Source: Hyphomicrobiales bacterium (lineage in GTDB: Bacteria; Pseudomonadota; Alphaproteobacteria; Rhizobiales; Rhizobiaceae). Taken from it: a stretch of DNA of 64,000 bases. The notes below the pieces were generated by a model that ran no database searches, was not told where the DNA came from, and saw only the letters and a program-made list of their open reading frames with translations. The stretch covers positions 124,001 to 188,000 of the forward strand of contig UBMP01000004.1 in assembly GCA_900466575.1 (NCBI GenBank). The letters are read 5' to 3'. This document shows positions 56,860 through 64,000 of this stretch, one piece after another. Positions within the stretch are counted from its first letter, which is position 1. Each line of letters starts with the position of its first letter. A program made the translations under genes and the position numbers.

Positions 56860-58086
56860 ATGGCTATGGATTCGGCAACCGTGATCGAAGGCGCGACGCT
56901 GGTTCTTGGCGACCGGTTGGTGCCTGCAAGCCTGCGCTTCGAGGGTGGTGTCATGACCGCGATCGACGGCCCGCGCGATGGCGCAACCGTCATCGATGGC
57001 CGTGGCCATGTGGTAGGCCCCGCCTTCATCGACATCCACGGAGACGCCTTCGAGCGCCAGTTGATGCCGCGCCCCGGCACGATGTTTCCGGTCGACGCTG
57101 CCCTTCTCGAAACAGACCGGCAGCTGGCGGCGAACGGCATTGCCACCACCTATCACGCGCTGACGCTCAGCTGGGAACCGGGCCTGCGCTCGGTCGAAAT
57201 GGGCCGCGCCGTCTTCGAGGCGCTGGTGCATCTTCAGTCGCGTCTCCTCGTCGAAAACCGTCTGCAACTCCGCTGGGAAAGCTTCTGTTTCGAGGCGGTC
57301 GACCTGATCCGGGACGCACTTCAAGGCCCGTTTACCCCCGCCATCGCCTTCAACGACCACACGTCCATGGCGCTACTCGATCCGTCGGTCACCATGCAGG
57401 AGCGGCCCTTCGAGTTTTCACCGGACTTTCCGGTCGCCGACCTGAACGATCCGGCATTCCTGGCCCGAATGGGCGAGCGCGCCAAGCGCGCCAAGATGTC
57501 TCTGGAGGATATGGTGGAGCGGATTGCCTCGATATGGGAACGTCGCCCGGAGGTGCCGGGCGTGATCGAGACGGTCGCGAGCCTTGGGCGGGCCGCCGGT
57601 GCGCCAATGCTCTCTCATGATGACAGCCAGATCGAGACGCGTGACTATTTTCGCGGGCAGGGCGCCCGCATCAGCGAGTTTCCGATGAACCGGCGCGTGG
57701 CGCTCGCCGCCCGTGAAGCTGGCGACGCCATTGTCTTCGGCGCGCCGAATGCCGCGCGGGGCGGCAGCCATCTCGGCAGCTCGCCGGCCGTGGCAGAGAT
57801 GGTGCGCCAAGGCCTCTGTGACGTACTGGCCTCGGACTATTATTATCCTGCGATGCTGATCGGGCTGGCGCGGTTGACCGCCGATGGCGTCGGTACGCTG
57901 CCGTCGCTCTGGCCGCTGGTCTCAGGCAATCCGGCTCGCGCACTCGGCCTTGATGACCGAGGCGAGATCGCGCCGGGCAAACGCGCCGACCTGGTGATGG
58001 TGGAATGGCCTGAACAGGCGATGCCCGCGGTGCGCCGCACGTGGGTTGCCGGCCGCACCGCCTATGACGCTACGCCGGCCGGCTGA
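56860..58086 (+). CDS. PhnM-like alpha-D-ribose 1-methylphosphonate 5-triphosphate diphosphatase
   Basis: The 408-residue amidohydrolase-family protein has the metal-site start FIDIHGDAFERQLMPRPG (about residues 56-73), LTLSWEPGLRS and HDDSQIE, DALL-type features and the C-terminal LASDYYYPAML and GEIAPGKRADLVMVEW. PhnM removes pyrophosphate from the methylphosphonate nucleotide in C-P lyase pathways. No phnGHIJKL cluster is here, so its natural reaction may differ. An in-frame ATG at 56866 is also possible. Confidence 0.82.
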   Translation: MAMDSATVIEGATLVLGDRLVPASLRFEGGVMTAIDGPRDGATVIDGRGHVVGPAFIDIHGDAFERQLMPRPGTMFPVDAALLETDRQLAANGIATTYHALTLSWEPGLRSVEMGRAVFEALVHLQSRLLVENRLQLRWESFCFEAVDLIRDALQGPFTPAIAFNDHTSMALLDPSVTMQERPFEFSPDFPVADLNDPAFLARMGERAKRAKMSLEDMVERIASIWERRPEVPGVIETVASLGRAAGAPMLSHDDSQIETRDYFRGQGARISEFPMNRRVALAAREAGDAIVFGAPNAARGGSHLGSSPAVAEMVRQGLCDVLASDYYYPAMLIGLARLTADGVGTLPSLWPLVSGNPARALGLDDRGEIAPGKRADLVMVEWPEQAMPAVRRTWVAGRTAYDATPAG

Positions 58087-58159
58087 CGAAAAGCGCAATC
58101 CCCGGCAAGGCCCGGATCGGTAAGTCCCGGAACGAGCCCGCATGGCAGTGTGCCGGTCA

Positions 58160-59665
58160 TCAATGTTCTTCGTATTGCATGAAGCTCGGGTCGGCGAGGT
58201 CGGTGAATCGGGTATATTCCGACTGGAAGGCGAGCTTCACCGTACCGGTCGGTCCGTGACGCTGCTTGGCGATGATGACATCGGCCGTGCCTTTGACCTT
58301 GTCCATCAGCGCTTCCCATTCCGGATACTTGGGGTCGCTCAGATCGCGCGGCTCCTGGTTCTTCACATAGTACTCCTCGCGGAACACGAAAAGCACCACG
58401 TCGGCGTCCTGCTCGATCGAACCGGATTCACGAAGGTCGGAGAGCTGCGGACGCTTGTCGTCGCGGCTTTCCACCTGACGGGAGAGCTGGGACAGCGCGA
58501 TGATCGGAACGTTGAGTTCCTTACCAAGCGCTTTCAGGCCCGTGGTGATTTCGGTGATTTCCTGCACGCGGTTCTCGCCCGACTTCTTCGCGCCCGTCAT
58601 GAGCTGAATATAGTCGACGACCAGAACGTCGAGCCCGCGCTGACGCTTGAGGCGACGCGCGCGTGCGGCCAGCTGGGCAATCGAGATACCACCGGTCTGG
58701 TCGATGAAGAGCGGCACCTTCTGCATCATCTGGGAGCAGGCAACGAGCTTTTCGAAATCGGCTTCGGTGATGTCGCCGCGGCGAATCTTCGACGACGAGA
58801 CTTCTGTCTGTTCGGAGATGATACGGGTCGCCAGCTGTTCGGCCGACATTTCGAGCGAGTAGAAGCCGACCACGCCGCCGTTCTTCGCCTTGAACGAGCC
58901 GTCCGGGAGAACCTCCGGTTCATAGGAAGCGGCGATATTGTAGGCGATGTTGGTGGCGAGCGACGTCTTGCCCATGCCCGGACGTCCGGCAAGCACGATC
59001 AAGTCCGAACGCTGCAAGCCGCCCATCTTGCTGTCCAGCGAGACGATGCCGGTCGAAATGCCGGATAGATGCCCGTCGCGCTCGAAAGCGGCCCCCGCCA
59101 TGTCGATGGCAAGCGCAACGGCATCGTTGAACGACTGGAAGCCGCCGTCGTAACGGCCGGTTTCGGCCAACTCGAACAAGCGGCGTTCCGTGTCCTCGAT
59201 CTGTTTCTGCGGCGGCATGTCGAGCGGCGCGTCATAGGCGACATTGACGATTTCCTCGCCGATGCCTATCAGCGAGCGGCGTAGCGCCAGATCATAGATC
59301 GCCCGGCCATAGTCCTCGGCATTGATGATGGAGACGGCCTCGACGGCCAGACGCGCTACATATTGCGCGACCGTCATGTCGCCGACGCGGTCGTCGGCGG
59401 CCAGGAACGTCTTGATCGTCACCGGGTTGGCGGTCTTGCCCATGCGGATGATATCGCCGGCAACCTCGAAGATCTTGCGATGCAGGCCTTCGTAAAAATG
59501 GGCGGGCTTCAGGAAGTCCGAGACGCGATAGAACGCGTCATTGTTCATGAGGATGGCGCCGAGCAGCGCCTGCTCGGCTTCAACGTTGTTAGGGGCCTCG
59601 CGGTATTGCGGCTCGCCCGGTTTGACCATTTCCAGCTTGCGCGCGGCTTCGTTCATCGTCGGCAT
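58160..59665 (-). CDS. dnaB: Replicative DNA helicase
   Basis: The hexameric helicase that opens the replication fork. The 501-residue protein has the N-terminal helical domain that binds DnaG (EQALLGAILMNNDAFYRVSD) and the RecA-like C-terminal domain with Walker A GRPGMGKTS and Walker B LDVLVVDYIQLM, then the loop QLSRQVESRDDKRPQLSDLR. The start at 59665 gives the usual length. Upstream lies a 330-base region with a long palindrome. Confidence 0.97.
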   Translation of the reverse strand: MPTMNEAARKLEMVKPGEPQYREAPNNVEAEQALLGAILMNNDAFYRVSDFLKPAHFYEGLHRKIFEVAGDIIRMGKTANPVTIKTFLAADDRVGDMTVAQYVARLAVEAVSIINAEDYGRAIYDLALRRSLIGIGEEIVNVAYDAPLDMPPQKQIEDTERRLFELAETGRYDGGFQSFNDAVALAIDMAGAAFERDGHLSGISTGIVSLDSKMGGLQRSDLIVLAGRPGMGKTSLATNIAYNIAASYEPEVLPDGSFKAKNGGVVGFYSLEMSAEQLATRIISEQTEVSSSKIRRGDITEADFEKLVACSQMMQKVPLFIDQTGGISIAQLAARARRLKRQRGLDVLVVDYIQLMTGAKKSGENRVQEITEITTGLKALGKELNVPIIALSQLSRQVESRDDKRPQLSDLRESGSIEQDADVVLFVFREEYYVKNQEPRDLSDPKYPEWEALMDKVKGTADVIIAKQRHGPTGTVKLAFQSEYTRFTDLADPSFMQYEEH

Positions 59666-59995
59666 CCAATATCTGTCATGCGGAATCTTTATCTCTTACG
59701 CCGTCTTCGCGGCGGAGTCGCGATTATAGTTGATTCCCACAGCGGACGTGAACACGGGTGGAAAAGCCGTGATTTGGGATTGACTGTGTCGATTCTGGCG
59801 CGATGGGAGCTTTGAAGACTTGTGCTGGAAGGCTGAATCAGTCCTGTGTCGTCGCCAGGCGTTTGCGCATCCTTGTTGCGGCCGGCGGGCCTAACAAGGA
59901 TGCGCAAACGTATAGAATCTGCGTATTTTGTCTTGCGCAAAGCAATTCCGATTTTCCGCGCCGATACGCTAGAGTGTTAATCAGTTCTCCCTACT
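59666..59995. other. 330-base divergent region between dnaB and the GGDEF gene
   Basis: This stretch has no gene that I can support. It contains the 17-bp perfect inverted repeat at 59861-59909 and a third TTGCGCAAAG motif at about 59933. Two short frames (59689-59940 minus, 59803-60012 plus) run through the palindrome but have no family resemblance. Confidence 0.45.
59861..59909. repeat. 17-bp perfect inverted repeat upstream of dnaB
   Basis: GTTTGCGCATCCTTGTT (59861-59877) and AACAAGGATGCGCAAAC (59893-59909) are perfectly complementary around a 15-base GC-rich loop that can itself pair (GGCC/GGCC). No T tract follows in either direction, so it is not an ordinary terminator. It may be a binding site, a cruciform or a mobile-palindrome remnant. 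Confidence 0.6.
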
Positions 59996-61165
59996 ATGCC
60001 TTTCGAAGTTGAACATCGGCTTTTCCGCGAAGAGGTTGACGTGCCATCGAGAGAGACGGATGAGGTCTTCAAGATCCTGGTGTCGCAGCTCGCCTACACC
60101 AAGATGCCAACATCGGTGATGGGGCTGACGATCACCGCGATCGGCCTGTTTGCCTATGACCACCTCGGGAGTATCGAACTCCTGCTGAGCGTTGTGACCG
60201 GCTGCGCGGCATCGGTGGCCAAGATCGGCCTCATGATGGCCCATCATCGCTTCAACGTGACGAAGCGGGCGAGCGTTGAACAGGCGGTTCGATGGGAGAT
60301 ACTCCATGCGCTGCTGACGTTCGTTGTCGCGGGTTCCGTTGGCTGGCTGGCGTCCTTGATCTTTCTCCATCGCGACCTGTCCCTGCAGATATTGGCGACC
60401 GGATTGCTCTTCGGATATTGCGCAGGCGTTTCGAGCAGAATTTCCGTTCGCCCTTATCTTGCGGCCACCGCGATTGCCATTGCCGCCATTCCGGCGATCA
60501 TCTGCACGGCGCTGGCCGGTGGATCTGCGCATTGGCTGCTGACGGCGCTTTTTGCCATGTTTCTCGTCGCGGCCATGCAGAGCATCTGGCATGCCTATCA
60601 CATCTCGACCAGACAGATCTGCCTGCGGCTGGAAATGGAGTATCAGGCGCGTCATGATCCGCTGACGGGGCTTCACAACCGCATCGCCCTGATCGAGGGT
60701 TTCGAGACGCGCGGACGAGACGAGGACACGCTGATCTGCATCCACTGCTTCGACCTTGACGGCTTCAAGACCGTCAACGATCGTTTCGGCCATCTGGTGG
60801 GGGATGAGCTTCTCGCAGCGATCGGCAAGCGATTGCGGGAACTGCAAGGTCCGTCCAACATTGCGGTGCGCATGGGCGGCGACGAGTTTGTCATGCTGCA
60901 GCCGGCCGTTCGCAGCCCCGCCGAAGCAGAAGCGTTTGCCGCCGAAATCCTGAACGCTCTGCGGATGCCCTACATCTTATCCGGCAAGCCGATCACAGTT
61001 GGCATCAGCCTTGGCTACACCCTCGAGCGGTCCGCGACGGCCGACCTGGACGCCATGATGCGGCTCGCCGATGCAGCCTCCTATCGTGTCAAGCGGCAGG
61101 GCGGGGGGATCGACCGGGAAGTTCCCCAGACCTTGAACTTCAGCGCGGTTTCTTCCGCGGCGTGA
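59996..61165 (+). CDS. Membrane GGDEF diguanylate cyclase
   Basis: The 389-residue protein has about five to six membrane helices (residues about 38-200) and a C-terminal GGDEF domain with ARHDPLTGLHNRIAL, FDLDGFKTVND and the active motif MGGDEF (about residues 296-301). An RxxD I-site is not present at the usual position (the sequence there reads GPSN), so product inhibition may be lost. No EAL domain follows. No strong ribosome binding site is seen before the ATG at 59996. Confidence 0.9.
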   Translation: MPFEVEHRLFREEVDVPSRETDEVFKILVSQLAYTKMPTSVMGLTITAIGLFAYDHLGSIELLLSVVTGCAASVAKIGLMMAHHRFNVTKRASVEQAVRWEILHALLTFVVAGSVGWLASLIFLHRDLSLQILATGLLFGYCAGVSSRISVRPYLAATAIAIAAIPAIICTALAGGSAHWLLTALFAMFLVAAMQSIWHAYHISTRQICLRLEMEYQARHDPLTGLHNRIALIEGFETRGRDEDTLICIHCFDLDGFKTVNDRFGHLVGDELLAAIGKRLRELQGPSNIAVRMGGDEFVMLQPAVRSPAEAEAFAAEILNALRMPYILSGKPITVGISLGYTLERSATADLDAMMRLADAASYRVKRQGGGIDREVPQTLNFSAVSSAA

Positions 61166-61193
61166 AGACCCGCCGAGTGCAACTTCGTATGAG

Positions 61194-62120
61194 TTACAGC
61201 GCCTGAACCTCAACCCGGCGGCCCCGGCCGAAGATGTAGACGGCCATGGCGACACCGAGGACCTGGAGGAGGGCGCCCAGGCCTTCCGTGACTGTCGGCA
61301 GACGCTGCTCATAGATCAGGCCGAAGGCAAGGCCGAAGACCGTCTCGGCAATGACCAGTTGTGAGGTCAGCGACAGAGGCACATGTCTGGCCGCGTAGAC
61401 CCAGCACCATGTTGCGAGCCACGAGGCGGCGAGTCCCATCGAAATCGACCATGTCCAGAAGTTGATGATGTCACCCATGGGGGCGGTCGAAAACAGGTCG
61501 AAAGAGAGGGTCGGCAACAAAACGACGGCGGAGAGCGCGGAGCCGACGCCCTGGATGCCCGTCCAATGCAGCCCGTCCGGGGCATCAGGGCGGCGCATGA
61601 TCGCTGCGTTGCCGATGCCATAGCCACACCAGACGGCAAGCGCGGCAACAGACCAAAGCGCGCCTGTCACGACCGATGAGTTTGCAATGTCGGCATGAGC
61701 AAGCGTCGTCGCGTTGGCGACCACGAGCCCGATGACAATCAGGCCGAGCGGAAGGGCGAGAGCCTTCCATGGCAGGGCCTTTTCGCGAATGTTCGCGACG
61801 ATCGGCAGGAGCACCGGCATCAGCCCGGTAATCAGCGGCGGGATAACGGCTCCGGCGTCCTTCACGGCGAAGGACACGAGCAGGAAATAGCCGGCGTAGC
61901 CGATGCTCCCGAGAAGAATGCCAAAAATCCAGAGCCGCAGCGGCAGCCCCGTTGGTCGGAAGCGCCGGTTCAGCATCAGCAGAATGCAGGTCAGCCCGAA
62001 GACGCCATAGCGCGTGGCGGCAAGATCGTAAGCCGAAAAGGGCGCGATGGCGCGCGGCGCGACAAAGGTCAGGCCCCAGAGCGCACAGGTCGTCAGGCCC
62101 GCGAGAATGCCGAGATACAT
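61194..62120 (-). CDS. EamA-family transporter
   Basis: The 308-residue DMT protein has ten predicted helices and two EamA repeats (LGILAGLTTCALWGLTFVAP and VTGALWSVAALAVWCGYGIG). The substrate is unknown. GGAG is six bases before the ATG at 62120, so the longer frame to 62165 is rejected. It is convergent with the GGDEF gene and divergent from the PACE gene. Confidence 0.87.
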   Translation of the reverse strand: MYLGILAGLTTCALWGLTFVAPRAIAPFSAYDLAATRYGVFGLTCILLMLNRRFRPTGLPLRLWIFGILLGSIGYAGYFLLVSFAVKDAGAVIPPLITGLMPVLLPIVANIREKALPWKALALPLGLIVIGLVVANATTLAHADIANSSVVTGALWSVAALAVWCGYGIGNAAIMRRPDAPDGLHWTGIQGVGSALSAVVLLPTLSFDLFSTAPMGDIINFWTWSISMGLAASWLATWCWVYAARHVPLSLTSQLVIAETVFGLAFGLIYEQRLPTVTEGLGALLQVLGVAMAVYIFGRGRRVEVQAL

Positions 62121-62301
62121 GATGGCTCCAGAAGGAGGAAAACGGCGCAACGCCCGTTGGTGCAAGGCCTCTATAATCCGCCTTGCCGGATATTGCTATT
62201 CCATTTGCGCCGCAGCGAGAAATCCGCGCCGCTCTCCTTTCTTGTGCAGGCGCGCTCATGTAGAGAGGGTCTGTCGAAAGAGAGCGGAGCAGGGTGGGTT
62301 C

Positions 62302-62721
62302 ATGAGACCGAAGGTAAGACGTGTAGTCTACGTTGCCTCCTATGAGTTCTTCGCCATCCTGTCGGTCGGCTTTGCGCTTTCGGTTCTCCTGGGCAAGCCG
62401 TTCTTCGACACGGGCAGCTTCGCCATGATGACCTCACTGATTGCGGTCGGCTGGAACTATGTCTACACAAGCGGCTTCGAATGGTGGGAAGCGCGTCAGC
62501 CCGTGAAGGGCCGCTCCCAGCGTCGCCGCGCGGCCCATGCCATCGGCTTCGAGGCCGGCCTTCTGGCTCTCTTCATTCCCTTCATGAGCTGGTGGCTCGC
62601 CATTCCGCTCGCCGAGGCGCTCGTCTACCAGATTTCCTTCGCGCTCTACTTCCTCTGCTATACCTATATCTTCAATCTTGCCTTCGACACGATCTTCGGC
62701 CTGCCGCAATCGGCACAGTGA
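62302..62721 (+). CDS. PACE-family efflux transporter (AceI-like)
   Basis: The 139-residue protein is made of two bacterial transmembrane pair (BTP) units with four membrane helices. VVYVASYEFFAILSVGF places Glu15 in the first helix, the position of the essential proton-coupling Glu in AceI. PACE proteins export chlorhexidine and short-chain diamines such as putrescine and cadaverine. The ATG at 62302 follows a GGGTGGG-rich leader. Confidence 0.88.
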   Translation: MRPKVRRVVYVASYEFFAILSVGFALSVLLGKPFFDTGSFAMMTSLIAVGWNYVYTSGFEWWEARQPVKGRSQRRRAAHAIGFEAGLLALFIPFMSWWLAIPLAEALVYQISFALYFLCYTYIFNLAFDTIFGLPQSAQ

Positions 62722-62809
62722 ACCGATAGTCTGCGCGAGATTCAGCCGAAGCCACTGTCGCATCCGCGCATCACTGCGAGGCGCCGCCTGCGGCTCATCC
62801 ATCGCATCG

Positions 62810-62823
62810 TTGATCACGATCAA
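62810..62823. promoter_or_regulatory. Perfect FNR/FixK-type box
   Basis: TTGAT-CACG-ATCAA matches the FNR/FixK consensus TTGAT-N4-ATCAA at every defined position, and the palindrome extends one base on each side (GTTGATCACGATCAAC). It is 182 bases before the aldehyde dehydrogenase ATG and 89 bases after the PACE stop. Confidence 0.6.
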
Positions 62824-63004
62824 CTATCTCTTTCGCATATCTGCGAGAATGGTGACTGCCTGCGGTGATGTCCACCGATGCGGCGCCGCCTCCGTCGCCC
62901 TCGATCCCCAAGTCGCAGACAGAAAAAGAGAATGCTTTCAAAGCTTAAGGCGGCCCTCCGAGGCGATTTGCGCCTAACGCCGCCAGAGAAGAAGGAATGT
63001 TCCC

Positions 63005-64000
63005 ATGGCCTACGCCACGACTAATCCCTATACGGGCGAACTTCTGAAGACCTTTCCCGATGCGACTGACGCGGACGTGATCACCGCCATCGATCAGGCC
63101 CATGCGGCCTTCCTCAAGTGGCGTCTTATGCCGATCGCCGCGCGGGCGAAGGTCATGCATGCGGCAGCCAATATCCTTCGCCGTGACATCGATGAATACG
63201 CCCGCTTTCTCACGCTTGAGATGGGCAAGCTCTATTCGGAAGCCAAGGCCGAAGTGACGCTCTCCGCGGATATCTTCGACTATTACTATCACAATGCCGA
63301 GCGTCTTCTGGAGCCCGAAAAGCTGCCCGTGGCGAGCCCTGACGAGGGCGAAGCCATGCTCGTCTGCGAGCCGCTGGGCGTTCTTCTGGCCATCGAGCCG
63401 TGGAACTTCCCCTATTACCAGATTGCCCGCATCATCGCCCCGCAGCTTTGCGCCGGCAACACGATGCTCTTGAAGCATGCGTCGAACGTCCCGCAATCGG
63501 CGGCGATGTTCGAACGGTTGATGACGGAAGCGGGCCTCCCGCGGGGCGCGTTCAAGAACCTCTATGCCACCCGCTCGCAGATCGAACTCATCATCAACGA
63601 CCCGCGCGTGCATGGCGTTGCGCTGACGGGATCGGAAGGGGCGGGTGCGACGGTGGCCTCCGCCGCCGGCAATGCGCTCAAGAAGTCGACCATGGAGCTC
63701 GGCGGTGCCGATGCCTTCGTCGTGCTCAACGATGCGGAGCTTGAGAAGACGGTGAAGTGGGCCGTGTTTGGCCGCCACTGGAATGGCGGTCAGGTCTGCG
63801 TGTCGTCCAAGCGCATGATCATCGAGGACGGGATTTATGATCGTTTCTTCGATCAGTACAAGCAGGGCGTTGCAGGTTTGCGCGCAGGCGACCCCTTCGA
63901 TCCCTCGACCACCCTCGCTCCGCTGTCGTCGCAAGGCGCGGCCGATGAGGTGAAGGACAAGATCCGTCAGGCAGTGGAACATGGTGCGGTCGCCCTGGAG
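63005..64000 (+). CDS. NAD(P)-dependent aldehyde dehydrogenase, succinate-semialdehyde type (3' end outside window)
   Basis: The first 332 residues are visible. The start MAYATTNPYTGELLKTFPD, IEPWNFPYYQ, the cofactor loop ALTGSEGAG, the catalytic Glu region MELGGADAFVVL and catalytic Cys265 in GGQVCVSSKR are all in place. The family is close to the NAD-dependent succinate-semialdehyde dehydrogenases (Sad-like); the exact aldehyde cannot be told. AGAAGGA lies ahead of the ATG. The frame stays open to the window end. Confidence 0.9.
   Translation, partial: MAYATTNPYTGELLKTFPDATDADVITAIDQAHAAFLKWRLMPIAARAKVMHAAANILRRDIDEYARFLTLEMGKLYSEAKAEVTLSADIFDYYYHNAERLLEPEKLPVASPDEGEAMLVCEPLGVLLAIEPWNFPYYQIARIIAPQLCAGNTMLLKHASNVPQSAAMFERLMTEAGLPRGAFKNLYATRSQIELIINDPRVHGVALTGSEGAGATVASAAGNALKKSTMELGGADAFVVLNDAELEKTVKWAVFGRHWNGGQVCVSSKRMIIEDGIYDRFFDQYKQGVAGLRAGDPFDPSTTLAPLSSQGAADEVKDKIRQAVEHGAVALE

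Noticed and set aside
59803-60012. A 69-codon plus-strand frame through the dnaB palindrome
   Set aside because: It overlaps the start of the GGDEF gene in another frame, has no convincing ribosome binding site and owes its openness to the inverted repeat.

Overview
This is a gene-dense, GC-rich chromosomal window from an alphaproteobacterium, almost certainly a member of the Rhizobiaceae (Rhizobium/Agrobacterium/Shinella-like). That placement rests on recognisable rhizobial gene orders (rsh, acpS, lepB, rnc, era ... recO; and dnaB, alr, radA, cvpA, purF, SDR), on rhizobial marker families (DUF3563, TIGR02301, ChoX/BetC of choline-sulfate use, CimA) and on palindromic intergenic repeats of a kind common in that family. 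No rRNA, tRNA, CRISPR array, prophage or insertion sequence was seen.

Layout. 1-6.2 kb: stringent response and essential processing (rsh, a DUF3563 microprotein, DUF2062, acpS, lepB, rnc, era). 6.2-16.8 kb: a block separating era from recO, made of a choline-sulfate module (LysR regulator, choX, betC), a YchJ-like gene coupled to the regulator, tex, small envelope genes, an unassigned regulator and the soluble transhydrogenase. 16.8-22.5 kb: recO, a hotdog thioesterase, a very large DUF2339 membrane protein, an HD hydrolase and a MOSC protein. 22.5-29 kb: small genes, a ParD/ParE locus whose toxin is frameshifted, a dual-specificity-type phosphatase, a YfbR-like HD nucleotidase, ygfZ, a NUDIX hydrolase and yedK (SRAP). 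29-35 kb: cysS followed by three GFA-family zinc proteins with a 43-residue membrane microprotein between them, a proline iminopeptidase and citramalate synthase, most joined by overlapping start/stop codons. 35-41.5 kb: unknown membrane proteins, a periplasmic sugar dehydrogenase, two DMT exporters, a DeoR regulator with a near-perfect inverted repeat in its divergent promoter, and a LOG-family protein. 41.5-49.3 kb: a large LysM/Ig-like envelope protein, an Atm1-type ABC exporter, psd-pssA for phosphatidylethanolamine synthesis, and a CoA transferase. 49.4-59.7 kb: SDR, purF, cvpA, radA, PilZ, alr and dnaB on the minus strand, interrupted by a plus-strand pair containing a lone PhnM-like hydrolase. 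59.7-64 kb: a GGDEF cyclase, a DMT exporter, a PACE exporter and a truncated aldehyde dehydrogenase.

Most of the window is ordinary core chromosome. The observations most worth following are regulatory or architectural: a 14-codon ORF with two Cys codons upstream of cysS, the cysS-GFA-GFA-GFA operon with its embedded microprotein, a LysM protein built as a mirror-image A-B-B'-A' repeat, a 17-bp perfect inverted repeat upstream of dnaB, a perfect FNR/FixK-type box upstream of the aldehyde dehydrogenase, an Irr/ICE-like box upstream of the DUF2062 gene, and the DeoR operator. Five short genes or short-ORF candidates (51, 51, 43, 58 and 36 codons) are annotated with their supporting Shine-Dalgarno sequences. 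I did not find a clear novel defence or mobile system.
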